Assembly: GCA_030651305.1 (NCBI GenBank)
Contig: JAUSCI010000046.1
Span: 247,483 to 311,482, forward strand
Direction: 5' to 3'
Source: Sulfuritalea sp.
Lineage (GTDB): Bacteria > Pseudomonadota > Gammaproteobacteria > Burkholderiales > Rhodocyclaceae
Length of the DNA: 64,000 nucleotides
Within the stretch, counting starts at the first letter, position 1; each line of letters starts with the position of its first letter. The notes beneath the pieces are model-generated. The model saw nothing but the letters and a program-made list of their open reading frames with translations. It was not told the origin of the DNA and did not search any database. This document shows positions 11,202 through 21,117 of this stretch, one piece after another. A program made the translations under genes and the position numbers.

Positions 11202-12260
11202 TCATTTGGCCAAGTCCGCGCAAGCCTGCGCCACCGCTGCCGTGGCCTCCGACCGTGCCAGCTCGCGTGCCCTTTCGGCCATCTGCGTCAATTGCCGGCG
11301 CGACAAATTTCTTATCTCCGCCAACCGTGCCGGCGTCAGTTGATTTTGCGGCAGCAGAATTGCCGCCCCGGCATTGCTCAGGAAGCGCGCGTTCAATGTC
11401 TGGTGGTCATCCACCGCGTGCGGAAACGGCACCAACAGGCTGGCGACACCCGCAGCGGCCAACTCGGCCACGGTCAGTGCGCCGGCGCGACAGATCACCA
11501 GATCTGCCCAGCCGTAAGCCCCGGCCATGTCATTGATGAAGGCCACGCTGTCGGCCTTGACTCCGGCCGAAATGTAGAAGCTCTTCAGCATTGGCAGATG
11601 CTTCTCGCCGGCCTGATGTACCACCACCGGTCGTTCGTCTTCCGCAATCATCGCCAGAGCCTTCGGCAGGGCTTCGTTCAGGGCCTGCGCACCCAGACTG
11701 CCGCCCACTACCAGCACGCGCAGCGGACCGTTGTGCTGCGCATAGCGAACAGTCGGCGCCGGCAACACGGCGATTTCGGGGCGCACCGGATTGCCGACCC
11801 AGTTGCCCTTTTTCAGAACGCCGGGAAAGCCCGTAAGAATGCGGTCGGCGATCAGGGCCAGTACCCTGTTGGCCAGGCCGGCCACCGAATTCTGTTCGTG
11901 CAGCACCAGCGGAATGCCCCGCAGTGACGCCATCATGCCGCCGGGAAAGCTGACGTAGCCACCCATGCCCAGCACTACGTCGGGCTGGATGCGCTTGAGC
12001 TGCGACCATGCCTGGCGGAAGCCGCGCAGCAGGTTGAAGGGCAGCAGCAGCTTGCGCAACAAACCCTTGCCGCGCAGAGCGGTGAAGTGCACCCAGGCCA
12101 TCTCGTAACCGCGGCCGGCGGTCAGCTTCGCTTCCATGCCGTCCGGATTGCCCATCCAGGCGATCTTCCAGCCCTGCTCGCGCAAATGCTCAGCCACAGC
12201 CAGCCCCGGCATGATGTGTCCGCCCGTGCCGCCGGCCATGACCAGAAGGGTGTGCGTCAT
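11202..12260 (-). CDS. murG: Lipid II synthase MurG
   Basis: Inner-membrane-associated glycosyltransferase (GT28) that adds GlcNAc to lipid I. The 352-residue protein has the N-terminal glycine loop [19 protein letters not shown], the second G-loop [14 protein letters not shown], the acceptor-site [12 protein letters not shown] and the UDP-binding [15 protein letters not shown] with [16 protein letters not shown]. The ATG overlaps the ftsW stop (ATGA arrangement), fixing the start at [11 protein letters not shown]. Confidence 0.98.
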   Translation of the reverse strand: MTHTLLVMAGGTGGHIMPGLAVAEHLREQGWKIAWMGNPDGMEAKLTAGRGYEMAWVHFTALRGKGLLRKLLLPFNLLRGFRQAWSQLKRIQPDVVLGMGGYVSFPGGMMASLRGIPLVLHEQNSVAGLANRVLALIADRILTGFPGVLKKGNWVGNPVRPEIAVLPAPTVRYAQHNGPLRVLVVGGSLGAQALNEALPKALAMIAEDERPVVVHQAGEKHLPMLKSFYISAGVKADSVAFINDMAGAYGWADLVICRAGALTVAELAAAGVASLLVPFPHAVDDHQTLNARFLSNAGAAILLPQNQLTPARLAEIRNLSRRQLTQMAERARELARSEATAAVAQACADLAK

Positions 12261-13420
12261 ACTTGCTGACCTCTCATCAGCTGCCTGTTTTCCCAATCGA
12301 CACGCAGCAGGATTCCCAGCGCCAGACAATTCGTCACAATGCCGGACCCGCCGAAGCTCATCAGCGGCAGGGTCAGGCCCTTGGTCGGCAACAAGCCCAT
12401 GTTCACGCCCATGTTGATGAAGCCCTGCACCCCGAGCCAGATGCCGATGCCTTGCGCGACCAGCCCGGAATGGACGCGGCCGAGCACCAGCGCCTGGCGA
12501 CCGATGGCGAAGGCGCGCTGCACCAGCAGGGCGAAGAGCCCGACCACGACGCAGACACCGACAAAGCCGAGTTCCTCGGCGATCACCGCCAGCAGAAAAT
12601 CGGTGTGCGCCTCCGGCAGATAGAACAGCTTCTCGACGCTGGCCCCGAGGCCGACGCCGAACCACTCGCCACGGCCGAAGGCGATCAGCGCGTGCGACAG
12701 CTGGTAGCCCTTGCCGTAGGCATCCTGCCAGGGATCCATGAAACCGAAGATGCGCTCGCGGCGATAGGGCGAAACCCAGATCATGATGACGAAGCTGACC
12801 GCCAGCACCACGACCAGAACAGCAAACACCCGCGCGTTGATGCCACCCAGGAACAGGATGCCGGTGGCGATGCAGAGGATCACTACCAGCGCGCCGAAAT
12901 CCGGCTCCTTCAGCAGCAGGAATCCCACCAGCACCATGACCAGCGCCATCGGCCCGAAACCGCGCAGGAAACTGCCCATGTCATCCAGCTTGCGCGTGGT
13001 GTAGTCGGCAGCGTAAAGCACGACGAACAGCTTCATCAATTCCGAGGGCTGCAGGTTGATCGGACCGAGACCGATCCAGCGCTGGGCGCCGTTGACGGAA
13101 CGGCCGACATGGGGAATCAGCACCAGCAACAGCAGCGCCACGCCGGCCAGGAACAGCCAGGGCGCCGCCTGCTGCCACAGGCGTAGCGGAATCTGGAAAG
13201 CCATCACTCCCGCGACCAATCCGACCGTGAGAAAAACAGCGTGACGAAACAAGAAATAGGCCGACTGGTTGCCGGTGAAACGGCTGCCTTCGGCCATTGC
13301 AATCGACGACGAATACACCATCACCAGCCCCAGCAGGAGCAGGCCCACCGCCGGCCACAGCAGGAAGCTGTCGAGTTCGGCGGGCGTCCGATGCACCGGC
13401 GCAGCGTAGGCGCGGCTCAT
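12257..13420 (-). CDS. ftsW: SEDS peptidoglycan glycosyltransferase FtsW
   Basis: The septal SEDS polymerase that works with FtsI. The 387-residue protein has about ten membrane helices, the large extracytoplasmic loop after [20 protein letters not shown], the conserved [19 protein letters not shown] and the signature [20 protein letters not shown] followed by FGGSG near the C-terminus. Start ATG 13420 ([13 protein letters not shown]), overlapping the murD stop by 4 nt; the longer frame upstream lies inside murD. Confidence 0.97.
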   Translation of the reverse strand: MSRAYAAPVHRTPAELDSFLLWPAVGLLLLGLVMVYSSSIAMAEGSRFTGNQSAYFLFRHAVFLTVGLVAGVMAFQIPLRLWQQAAPWLFLAGVALLLLVLIPHVGRSVNGAQRWIGLGPINLQPSELMKLFVVLYAADYTTRKLDDMGSFLRGFGPMALVMVLVGFLLLKEPDFGALVVILCIATGILFLGGINARVFAVLVVVLAVSFVIMIWVSPYRRERIFGFMDPWQDAYGKGYQLSHALIAFGRGEWFGVGLGASVEKLFYLPEAHTDFLLAVIAEELGFVGVCVVVGLFALLVQRAFAIGRQALVLGRVHSGLVAQGIGIWLGVQGFINMGVNMGLLPTKGLTLPLMSFGGSGIVTNCLALGILLRVDWENRQLMRGQQV

Positions 13421-14925
13421 GTCCTTCCTTTCAATCCGCGCACCGCGGCGACAAATACCTGCGCCCGATGTTCGTAGTTGCGGAACATGTCGAAGCTGGC
13501 ACACGCCGGCGACAGCAGCACCGCGTCGCCCGGTTTCGCCAGCACACGTGCGCGACGCACGGCATCCTCCATGTCACTTGCGCTCTCCATCGCAACGCCG
13601 GCGGTGCCCGCATTTTCTATAGCCTTCCCGATCAGCGGCCCGTCGCGACCGATCAGGATCACGGCGCTGGCATGCTGCGTCACGGCGGATGTCAGCGGTG
13701 AAAAGTCCTGACCCTTGCCGTCGCCGCCGAGTATCACCACGATCTTTCGATCGCGGTGATACTCGGCGTTCGCCAATTGGGGACCATCCCTCCCGGCCTC
13801 CCTTGCCGTGGAAGGGAGGTGACTATATTGGGCGGCCAACTGGCCGCCAAGGCCATTCAGCGCGGCGACCGTGGCACCAACGTTGGTGCCCTTGGAATCG
13901 TCGTACCAGATCACACCGTCCAGCTCCGCGATCTTCTCGACCCGATGCGGCAGGCCGCAGAAACTGCGCAAGGCCGGCAGCAAAGCCTCGGCTTCAAGAC
14001 CGAGGCTGGTGCACAGCGCCAGCGCGGCCATCGCATTGGCCGCATTGTGCAAGCCGGCCAGCGGCAACGCGGAGACCGGCAGCAGGAAACGCCCGCCCTG
14101 CACCAGCCAGGCTTCGCCCCGTCGCAGGCGCAGCCCGAAGTCCTCGTCGCCGGCCGGTGTGTCAAGGCCGAAGCTGATGATGTGGCGACCTGGCAGCGCC
14201 ATGCGGCACACGCGCGAATCGGCGCGATTCAGCACCTGGATACCGAGTTTCCCCTCGGCGCTCTGAAAGATCCCGGCCTTGGCCGCGGCGTAGTGGTCCA
14301 GATCGATGTAGCGATCGAGATGGTCGTCGGAGATATTCAGCACGGTCGCCGCGACGGGATTCAGCGTCTCGGTGGTTTCCAGCTGAAAACTCGATAGTTC
14401 CAGCACCCAGATCTGCGGCAGCGCATGCGCATCCTGCGCATCCATCAAGGCGCTCAGGGCCGCCGGTGAAATATTGCCGGCAACGCCCACCGTCTTGCCG
14501 GTGGAGCGCAGCATGTGTCCGGTCAGCGCGGTGGTGGTGGTCTTGCCGTTGGTGCCGGTGATCGCCAGCACCGGCGCATTCCGGCTCAGGCCGCGCAAAC
14601 CGCGGGCGAACAATTCGATTTCGCCAAGTACCGGAGTTCCTGCGGCGCGCGCCTGAATCACCACCCCCAGGCCTCCCGACAGCCCCGGCGACAGCACCAG
14701 CAGGTCGATGCCGTCGAGCAGCGCCTTGTCGAACTCGCCGGCAATGAATTCAAGCGGAAAGTCGGCGCTGGTGACACGGCGCCGCAGCTCCTCCAGATAC
14801 GGCGGCGCCGCGCGCGTATCCGCCACCCGCAACCGCGCTCCCTGCCGCGCGCACCAGCAGGCGGCGGCGAGACCGGATTCGCCGAGACCGAGAACGAGGA
14901 CGTGTTTGCCGGACAAGTTGCTCAT
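13417..14925 (-). CDS. murD: UDP-N-acetylmuramoyl-L-alanine--D-glutamate ligase MurD, with a repeat-derived insert
   Basis: Adds D-glutamate to UDP-MurNAc-L-Ala. The 502-residue product has the N-terminal [16 protein letters not shown], the ATP loop [14 protein letters not shown] (about residues 126-139), [13 protein letters not shown] and the late [21 protein letters not shown]. Ordinarily the last motif runs almost directly into the GGDGKGQDF block; here about 28 extra residues (roughly 363-390: [13 protein letters not shown] and more) intervene and coincide with a palindromic repeat. The frame is kept. Start is ATG 14925 (MSNLSGKH); the TTG one codon upstream is possible. A long inverted repeat ends 11 bp upstream of the ATG. 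Confidence 0.96.
   Translation of the reverse strand: MSNLSGKHVLVLGLGESGLAAACWCARQGARLRVADTRAAPPYLEELRRRVTSADFPLEFIAGEFDKALLDGIDLLVLSPGLSGGLGVVIQARAAGTPVLGEIELFARGLRGLSRNAPVLAITGTNGKTTTTALTGHMLRSTGKTVGVAGNISPAALSALMDAQDAHALPQIWVLELSSFQLETTETLNPVAATVLNISDDHLDRYIDLDHYAAAKAGIFQSAEGKLGIQVLNRADSRVCRMALPGRHIISFGLDTPAGDEDFGLRLRRGEAWLVQGGRFLLPVSALPLAGLHNAANAMAALALCTSLGLEAEALLPALRSFCGLPHRVEKIAELDGVIWYDDSKGTNVGATVAALNGLGGQLAAQYSHLPSTAREAGRDGPQLANAEYHRDRKIVVILGGDGKGQDFSPLTSAVTQHASAVILIGRDGPLIGKAIENAGTAGVAMESASDMEDAVRRARVLAKPGDAVLLSPACASFDMFRNYEHRAQVFVAAVRGLKGRT
13783..13823 (+). repeat. Palindromic repeat inside the murD coding sequence
   Basis: Arms CCTCCCTT and GAAGGGAGG around CCGTG, followed by TGAC, within ACCATCCCTCCCGG context. 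This is the same plan as the repeats at 7085-7129 and 49811-49848. It is translated in murD as part of an extra segment between two conserved C-terminal-domain motifs, so the element or its relic is tolerated in an essential enzyme. Confidence 0.75.
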
Positions 14926-14936
14926 CAAGACCCTTT

Positions 14937-15020
14937 AGCCACAGAGACCACAGAGGACACAGAGAAAGACCAAAGCCGTGACTCGCCTTTCTCTCTGTGT
15001 CCTCTGTGTCCTCTGTGGCT
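14937..15020. repeat. Long inverted repeat (CACAGAGGACACAGAG type) between mraY and murD
   Basis: Arms 14937-14968 and 14987-15020 are nearly perfect complements built of repeated CACAGAG/CTCTGTG units, separated by about 18 nt. Its inner edge is 11 bp from the murD start codon, immediately before the murD ribosome site, so the transcript would carry a long hairpin in the murD leader. Repeats of this sequence type are known as dispersed intergenic elements in proteobacteria (from memory, not checked). Confidence 0.85.
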
Positions 15021-15028
15021 CATGCTTT

Positions 15029-16198
15029 TCAACGTATTTTCAAAGTCGACAAGCCAAACAGCACCAGCAGGATGGTGATGATCCAGAAGCGCACGACGAC
15101 CTGCGTCTCCTTCCATCCGGTCTGCTCGAAGTGGTGATGCAGTGGCGCCATGAGAAGGATGCGGCGGCCTGCGCCGTAGCGCTTCTTGGTGTACTTGAAG
15201 TAGCCGACCTGAAGCATCACCGACAGGGTCTCGGCGACGAACACGCCGCCCATGATGAACAGCACGATCTCCTGCCGCGCCACCACGGCCACGGCGCCGA
15301 GCGCCGCGCCCAGCGCCAGGGCGCCGACATCGCCCATGAACACCTCGGCGGGATAGGCGTTGAACCACAGAAAACCCAGACCCGCGCCCGCCAATGCGCC
15401 GCAGAAAACCGTCAGCTCGCCGGCTCCCGGGATGTAGGGCATCAGCAAATATTTCGAAAACACCGAGTTGCCGGCGACATAGGTGAAGATGCCCAGCGCC
15501 GCGCCGACCAGCACGGTCGGCATGATCGCCAGGCCGTCCAGCCCGTCGGTAAGATTTACGGCATTGCTGCTGCCGACAATCACCAGATAGGTCAGCAGGA
15601 TGAAGCCGAACATTCCCAGCGGATAGGTCACGCTCTTGAAGAAGGGCACGATCAGCGCAGTCTGTGTCGGCAGTTCCAGGGTGAAGCCGCTCGATACCCA
15701 CTGAATGAACAGCTCGACCACTTTTTCGTTGTTCGGCGCCGAGATCGAGAATGCCAGATAGATCGCTGCGACAAGGCCTATCACTGACTGCCAGAAAAAC
15801 TTTGCCTTGGCCGACAGGCCGTCGGGATTGCGATAGACCACCTTGCGCCAATCGTCCACCCAGCCCACCGTGCCGAAGCCAAGGGTGACGATCAGCACGA
15901 TCCAGATGAAACGGTTGGAAAGATCCGCCCACAGCAGCGTCGATACGCCGAGCGAAATCAGGATCAGGGCGCCGCCCATGGTCGGCGTGCCGGCCTTGAC
16001 CAGATGCGTCTGCGGTCCGTCGCTGCGCACCGACTGGCCGATTTTTTTCGCCGTCAGCCAGCGGATCACCGCCGGACCGAAAACGAAGGAGATGGTCAGC
16101 GCGGTCATGGTCGCCAACACCGCGCGCAAGGTGATGTAGCCGAATACATTGAAGCCGCGCAAGTCCTTCGCGAGCCATTGGGCGAGTTCAAGCAGCAT
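15029..16198 (-). CDS. mraY: Phospho-N-acetylmuramoyl-pentapeptide transferase MraY
   Basis: Makes lipid I by transferring phospho-MurNAc-pentapeptide to undecaprenyl phosphate in the inner membrane. The 389-residue, ten-helix protein shows [28 protein letters not shown] with the Asp pair, [16 protein letters not shown] and the cytoplasmic [15 protein letters not shown]. Start ATG 16198 ([13 protein letters not shown]) with GGAGGGAAGG upstream, overlapping murF by 11 nt; an overlapping longer frame in another register is a shadow. Confidence 0.98.
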   Translation of the reverse strand: MLLELAQWLAKDLRGFNVFGYITLRAVLATMTALTISFVFGPAVIRWLTAKKIGQSVRSDGPQTHLVKAGTPTMGGALILISLGVSTLLWADLSNRFIWIVLIVTLGFGTVGWVDDWRKVVYRNPDGLSAKAKFFWQSVIGLVAAIYLAFSISAPNNEKVVELFIQWVSSGFTLELPTQTALIVPFFKSVTYPLGMFGFILLTYLVIVGSSNAVNLTDGLDGLAIMPTVLVGAALGIFTYVAGNSVFSKYLLMPYIPGAGELTVFCGALAGAGLGFLWFNAYPAEVFMGDVGALALGAALGAVAVVARQEIVLFIMGGVFVAETLSVMLQVGYFKYTKKRYGAGRRILLMAPLHHHFEQTGWKETQVVVRFWIITILLVLFGLSTLKIR

Positions 16199-17567
16199 TC
16201 GACCTTCCCTCCTCAATGATCGCTTCGACAACGCGCTCCATGCGCATGAAACGCGAGCCCTTGACCAGCACCGTGGTCTGCGGCTCGAGTTCTGCCAGCA
16301 GCGCCTTGATCAGGTCGCCGACGCGCGGAAAGTGCCAGCCGCCTTCGCCGAAGTTGTGTGCGGCGGCGGCCGACAGATCGCCCAAGCAGAACAGGCGGTC
16401 GACGCCATGGCTCTTGGCATAGCCACCGATCTCGTCGTGGAACTGGCCGGCGGCGTCACCGGCCTCGCCCATGTCGCCCATGACGAAAATGCACTTGCCG
16501 GGCACGGACGCCAGCACGTCGATGGCGGCACGCATGGAGTCCGGATTGGCGTTGTAGCTGTCATCCACGATCAGCGAGCCATTGCGCCCGGCACGCCGTT
16601 GCAATCGTCCCTTGACGCCGACAAATGCGGCGAGTCCCTTTGCGACCGCCGCCGGCGACACGCCGGCCACCAGCGTCGCCGCTGCCGCTGCGCTGGCATT
16701 GTGGGCATTGTGGCAACCCGGCACCGCGAGCGTCACATCGATCTCGCCCCAGGGCGTTGCCAGGTGCAGGTCGCCGCCCAAGCCATGACTGGTAAATTGG
16801 CCGCGCACGTCGGCGGACTGGTCGAGGCCAAAACTCACCTGCCGCCGGTCCCGTGACAGCTCGCGCCAGATATCCGCCTGGGCATCGTCGGCGTTGAACA
16901 CGGCAATGCCGTCGGCGCCCAGCCCGGCGAATATCTCGCCCTTGGCCAGGGCGACATCCTGCACCGAGCCGAGGCCGGCCAGATGCGCGCGCTGGGCGTT
17001 GTTAACCAGCGCCACCGATGGCCGGGTCAGGTGCGTCAGATAGTCGATCTCGCCGGCATGGTTCATCCCCATCTCGATCACCGCGGCGCGATGCGAGCCG
17101 CGCAGTCTGAGCAGGGTCAGCGGCAGGCCGATGTCATTGTTGAAGTTGCCGACCGTGGCCAACACGCTGTCTGCCGCATCGCCATGCTGCGCGCGCAGGA
17201 TCGCCGCGCACATTTCCTTGACCGTCGTCTTGCCGTTGCTGCCGGTGATGCCGATCAGCGGAATCGCGAAACGTCCGCGCCACTGCGCCGCCAGCGCACC
17301 CAGCGCCAGGCGCGTATCGGCAACGCAGATCAGCGGCAGATCGGGATGCGCTGCGGCGAAGTCCTGATTTACCATCGCGCCCGCGGCACCTTGCGCCAGG
17401 ACGTCACTGACATAGGCGTGGCCATCGAAGTGCTCGCCCTTCAGGGCAACGAACAGCTCGCCGGCAGCGATGCTCCGCGAATCGGTGGACACGCCGCTGA
17501 AGCCGGCATCGGCACCGTTCATTCCAGCATCAATGGCGCGGGCCGCCTCGTGCATGGTCATCATCAT
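16188..17567 (-). CDS. murF: UDP-N-acetylmuramoyl-tripeptide--D-alanyl-D-alanine ligase MurF
   Basis: Adds D-Ala-D-Ala to complete the pentapeptide. The 459-residue ligase has the [19 protein letters not shown]-terminal UDP-site, ATP loop [14 protein letters not shown] (about residues 108-121), [14 protein letters not shown] and [16 protein letters not shown]. Three ATGs in the first four codons (MMMTM) leave the exact start open by a few residues; the first overlaps the murE stop by 4 nt. Confidence 0.97.
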   Translation of the reverse strand: MMMTMHEAARAIDAGMNGADAGFSGVSTDSRSIAAGELFVALKGEHFDGHAYVSDVLAQGAAGAMVNQDFAAAHPDLPLICVADTRLALGALAAQWRGRFAIPLIGITGSNGKTTVKEMCAAILRAQHGDAADSVLATVGNFNNDIGLPLTLLRLRGSHRAAVIEMGMNHAGEIDYLTHLTRPSVALVNNAQRAHLAGLGSVQDVALAKGEIFAGLGADGIAVFNADDAQADIWRELSRDRRQVSFGLDQSADVRGQFTSHGLGGDLHLATPWGEIDVTLAVPGCHNAHNASAAAAATLVAGVSPAAVAKGLAAFVGVKGRLQRRAGRNGSLIVDDSYNANPDSMRAAIDVLASVPGKCIFVMGDMGEAGDAAGQFHDEIGGYAKSHGVDRLFCLGDLSAAAAHNFGEGGWHFPRVGDLIKALLAELEPQTTVLVKGSRFMRMERVVEAIIEEGRSNAA

Positions 17568-19105
17568 GAGCGCCGTCCCGGACTCTGTCTGCCGGGGATT
17601 CGGCTTCGCCGGCCGGCAAGCGCCGACTTCGCAACGTCGATATCGGAGAAGGGATAGCGGACGCCGGCGATTTCCTGATACGGCTCGTGGCCCTTGCCGG
17701 CAATCAGGATCACGTCGCGCGAGTCGGCCCCGCTCACCGCATCGGCGATGGCGCGGCCGCGATCGGGCTGCACCAGCGGTGGCCGCTGCATGCCGGTCAG
17801 CACGCCGTCGATGATGGCCAGCGGGTCTTCGCCGCGCGGATTGTCGCTGGTAAGCACCACGCGATCCGCCAGATGTTCGGCGATTGCACCCATTTGCGGC
17901 CGCTTGCCGGGATCGCGATCACCACCGCAGCCGAAAACGCAAATCAGGCTGCCACCCCGGGCAACCGCGGTTTCACGCAAAACGGTCAGCGCCTTTTCCA
18001 GCGCATCCGGCGTATGGGCGTAATCGACCACGACCAGCGGCTCGTTCTTTTCGCCCAGCGCCTGCATCCGTCCCGGCGGCGGCCGGATGCCGCGCAGCGC
18101 TGCGGCGATATCCTCAAGACGCTCGTCACGGGTCAGCAGGGCGCCGATCACGGCAAGCAGGTTGGCGGCATTGAAGCGGCCCACCACCGGCGCGGCAAAA
18201 TGCACGCCGCGCAGATCGAACTCGATGCCGGCGGCGCTCATGCCCAGATTTTCCGCGCGCAGGATTTCATCGACGGGATGGTCGTCAGCATCAAGCAGCG
18301 TATAGCCGATGGTGCGCACGCGGCCCTTCAGCTTTGCCGCAAGGTCCACCCCAACGGGGTCGTCAAGATTGAGCACGGCGGCAGCCAGGCCGGGGGCGAG
18401 AAACAGCTTTCCCTTGGCCAAGGCATAGGCAGCCATCGTGCCGTGATAATCCAGATGATCGCGCGTCAGATTGGTGAATACGGCGACGTCGAAGGCGGCG
18501 CCGTTGACCCTGCCCTGGTCGAGTCCGATGGACGAAACCTCCATCGCACAGGCGTCGGCGCCCCCTGTGATGAAGCCGGCGAGTGCCGCATGCAGGGTGA
18601 TGGCATCCGGCGTGGTATTGGGGCTTTCATCCAACGATTGAAGAAAACCGTTACCCAGCGTGCCAATCACTGCACACTTGTGATGCAGCGCATTTGTCGC
18701 CTGCGCGATCCATTGCGACACGGAGGTCTTGCCGTTGGTGCCGGTCACGCCGGCGAGCCAGAGATGCTCCGACGGGCGCCCGTAGACCAGGTGCGCGATT
18801 TCGCCGGCCAGGGCCGCGAGGCCCGGTACTTCAACCACCGGAAAATAGGGGACAGACCCCGATTTTATGAATCTCAAAATTGGGGTCTGTCCCCTATTTC
18901 CCCTATTTCCCTCTCCTGCTTCCGCAATCACCGCCGCGGCGCCGTTAGCCATCGCCTGCGCAATGAAGTCGCGGCCATCGGCCTGTGCGCCGGGGAAGGC
19001 GACGAAGACATCGCCGCATCGCACTCGGCGCGAATCGGCAGTGAGGCGCGCGGGCTTGATCCCCTGGCGCTCGAGTTGTTCGAGTATTGCCATGGCCGCG
19101 TTCAC
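17564..19105 (-). CDS. murE: UDP-MurNAc-tripeptide synthetase MurE (meso-DAP adding), with a REP-like insert
   Basis: Adds meso-diaminopimelate to UDP-MurNAc-dipeptide. The 513-residue enzyme shows TADSRRVRCGDVFVAFPG, ATP loop VTGTNGKTSVSQWIA, MEVSSIGLDQGRVNG and the DAP-site region TSDNPRGEDPLAIIDGV (DNPR is the meso-DAP signature). Residues about 65-90 (GNRGNRGQTPILRFIKSG and onward) are not MurE sequence but the translation of an inverted repeat; the reading frame passes through it. Start GTG 19105 overlaps the ftsI stop (GTGA) with GGAAGAG upstream; ATG 19093 is an alternative. Confidence 0.96.
   Translation of the reverse strand: MNAAMAILEQLERQGIKPARLTADSRRVRCGDVFVAFPGAQADGRDFIAQAMANGAAAVIAEAGEGNRGNRGQTPILRFIKSGSVPYFPVVEVPGLAALAGEIAHLVYGRPSEHLWLAGVTGTNGKTSVSQWIAQATNALHHKCAVIGTLGNGFLQSLDESPNTTPDAITLHAALAGFITGGADACAMEVSSIGLDQGRVNGAAFDVAVFTNLTRDHLDYHGTMAAYALAKGKLFLAPGLAAAVLNLDDPVGVDLAAKLKGRVRTIGYTLLDADDHPVDEILRAENLGMSAAGIEFDLRGVHFAAPVVGRFNAANLLAVIGALLTRDERLEDIAAALRGIRPPPGRMQALGEKNEPLVVVDYAHTPDALEKALTVLRETAVARGGSLICVFGCGGDRDPGKRPQMGAIAEHLADRVVLTSDNPRGEDPLAIIDGVLTGMQRPPLVQPDRGRAIADAVSGADSRDVILIAGKGHEPYQEIAGVRYPFSDIDVAKSALAGRRSRIPGRQSPGRRS
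18843..18899. repeat. REP-like inverted repeat inside murE
   Basis: Arms 18843-18866 (AAATAGGGGACAGACCCC core) and 18876-18899 match as reverse complements at 23 of 24 positions with a 9-nt centre. A short direct echo, CCCTATTTCCC, follows. The GGGGTCTGTCCCCTATTT sequence resembles REP elements linked to REP-associated tyrosine transposases; that link is from general knowledge and no such transposase is in this window. It is read in frame as part of MurE. Confidence 0.9.
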
Positions 19106-20835
19106 ATCTCTTCCCGAGCCGGCTCGACGCTGGTCATCAAGAGCGGCTTCAAGGGTGCGTCGGGCGCGATGCCGAGGGTGCGCAGGCTGCCTGCCATGAC
19201 CTGGGCGAACACCGGCGCCGCAACGTCGCCACCATAATGCCTGCCGTTGGACGGTTCATCGATCATCACCGCGACGATCAGCCGCGGATCGGAGGCCGGC
19301 GCGAAACCGACAAACGACGCGACATACTTATTGACGTAGGCGCCGCCTTCGATCTTGAGCGAGGTGCCGGTCTTGCCCGCCACCCGATAGCCTGAAATCT
19401 GCGCCTTGGGCGCGGTGCCGCCCGGTAGCACAACCATTTCGAGCATGGCGCGGACTTCGCGCGCCGTTTGCGCCGAAAATACCTGCTTGCCGTTCATCGG
19501 TGGCGTATCCACTCGCGCCAGTGAAATCGGCACCAGCTCGCCGTCGCGGGCAAAGACCAGATAGGCGCGCGCCAGCTGGATCAGCGTCACCGCGATGCCA
19601 TGGCCATAGGACATGGTCGCCTGCTCGATCGGCCGCCAGGTTTTGGCGGGACGCAAACGACCGCCGACCTCGCCGGGGAAGCCAAGTTTCAGCGGCGCGC
19701 CGAAGCCCAGAGTGTCGAACATGGTCCACATGTCCTGCGGCGTCATCGACAGGGCCAGCTTGGCGGCGCCGATGTTGGAAGACTTCTGGATTACCTGCGC
19801 CACCGTCAGCATGCCATGCACATGGGCATCGGAAATCGTTGCGCTGCCGATGGTCATTTTCCCGGGCGCGGTCTGGATCGGCGTGTCGAAGCGCACTTTG
19901 CCCTTTTCCAGCGCCAGCGCTGCGGTAAACGGCTTCATGGTCGAACCGGGTTCGAAGCTGTCGGTCAGCGCCCGGTTGCGCAGTTGGGCGCCAACCAGCC
20001 TGACGCGATTGTTCGGGTTATAGGTCGGCAGGTTCGCCAGCGCCAGAACCTCTCCGCTGTGGGCGTCGAGCACGACCACGCCGCCCGCCTTGGCGCGGTT
20101 TTCCTCCAGCGCCTGCTTGAGATAGCTGTAAGCGAGGTACTGCACCTTCGAGTCCATGGCGAGCACGATGTCCCGGCCCTCCTGCGGCGGGTGGATGCTT
20201 TCGACATCCTCCACCACGTTGCCGCGACGATCCTTGATGACGCGACGCGAGCCGACTTTGCCCGACAGGTGCCCGTTGAATGCCAGTTCGATGCCTTCCT
20301 GACCCGCATCCTCGATGCCGGTAAAGCCAAGCATGTGCGCCATTACTTCGCCCGACGGGTAGTAGCGTCGGTACTCGTCTTTCTGATGAATACCCGGCAA
20401 CCTGAGCGCCGTTACCCGGTCGGCCAGTTCGGGCGGCAACTGCCGCTTGAGATAGACGAACTCGCGTTCGGACGCCAGCTTGTGATCGATCTCGCGCACG
20501 TCCATCTCGAGCAGGGCGGCCAGGCTGCGTACCTGCGCTGGTGCCAACTGGGCATCCTCGGGAATCGCCCAGATCGAACGTACCGGCGTGGACACCGCCA
20601 GCACGTCGCCGTTGCGGTCGGTGATGCGGCCCCGGGTCGCGGATATGTCGATCACCCTCTCGAAGCGGGCGCGTCCCTTGTCACCCAGGAACTCGTTGTT
20701 GAAGCCCTGCAAATACAACGAGCGCGCAATCAGCGCAACAAAGGCGCCCAGCAACACCACCAGCACCAGGCGTTGCCGCCACGGCGGCAGTCGCTCGGAC
20801 AGCAGCGGACTTCTGGAAAACTTGATCGACTTCAT
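19102..20835 (-). CDS. ftsI: Septal peptidoglycan transpeptidase FtsI (PBP3)
   Basis: The class B penicillin-binding protein of the divisome. The 577-residue protein has a short cytoplasmic start, one membrane helix (about residues 22-43, LVLVVLLGAFVALIARSLYL), a PBP dimerisation domain (ATRGRITDRNGDVLAVSTPV) and the transpeptidase domain with SXXK in EPGSTMKPF (about residue 298-301), SSN in QKSSNIGAAKLA and KTGT in VAGKTGTSLKIEGG. Start ATG 20835, 7 bp after ftsL. Confidence 0.98.
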   Translation of the reverse strand: MKSIKFSRSPLLSERLPPWRQRLVLVVLLGAFVALIARSLYLQGFNNEFLGDKGRARFERVIDISATRGRITDRNGDVLAVSTPVRSIWAIPEDAQLAPAQVRSLAALLEMDVREIDHKLASEREFVYLKRQLPPELADRVTALRLPGIHQKDEYRRYYPSGEVMAHMLGFTGIEDAGQEGIELAFNGHLSGKVGSRRVIKDRRGNVVEDVESIHPPQEGRDIVLAMDSKVQYLAYSYLKQALEENRAKAGGVVVLDAHSGEVLALANLPTYNPNNRVRLVGAQLRNRALTDSFEPGSTMKPFTAALALEKGKVRFDTPIQTAPGKMTIGSATISDAHVHGMLTVAQVIQKSSNIGAAKLALSMTPQDMWTMFDTLGFGAPLKLGFPGEVGGRLRPAKTWRPIEQATMSYGHGIAVTLIQLARAYLVFARDGELVPISLARVDTPPMNGKQVFSAQTAREVRAMLEMVVLPGGTAPKAQISGYRVAGKTGTSLKIEGGAYVNKYVASFVGFAPASDPRLIVAVMIDEPSNGRHYGGDVAAPVFAQVMAGSLRTLGIAPDAPLKPLLMTSVEPAREEM

Positions 20836-20842
20836 GACATAA

Positions 20843-21115
20843 TCATTGCACGGGCACCGGGTCGACAGAAATGATCTGTCCCGGCACGGGCGGTTTCATG
20901 CCAAGCTTTTCGCGCGCGACCTTCTCCACCCGAACATGGGCCGCCAGCGTGCTTTGTTCGAGCTGCAACTGTCCCCACTCCACGTCCAGGTCACGCATGC
21001 GTTTTTGCGCAGCCTCCAGTTCGGTAAACAGTTTGCGCGCACGATGATTGGAACTCACGGTAGACAGAGCGCAGGCCAGTGTGATCAGAATCAGGACAAG
21101 GTTCAAACGTGCCAT
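20843..21115 (-). CDS. ftsL: Cell division protein FtsL
   Basis: A 90-residue bitopic protein: one membrane helix at residues 3-21 (RLNLVLILITLACALSTV), then a leucine-zipper-like coiled coil (about 28-70), and the typical end KVAREKLGMKPPVPGQIISV. FtsL joins FtsB and FtsQ in the complex that activates FtsWI. Its place between rsmH and ftsI is invariant in dcw clusters. Confidence 0.95.
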   Translation of the reverse strand: MARLNLVLILITLACALSTVSSNHRARKLFTELEAAQKRMRDLDVEWGQLQLEQSTLAAHVRVEKVAREKLGMKPPVPGQIISVDPVPVQ

Positions 21116-21117
21116 GG

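Noticed and set aside
9668..11536. 622-codon plus-strand open frame
   Set aside because: Antisense to murB, murC and murG, composition of a shadow.
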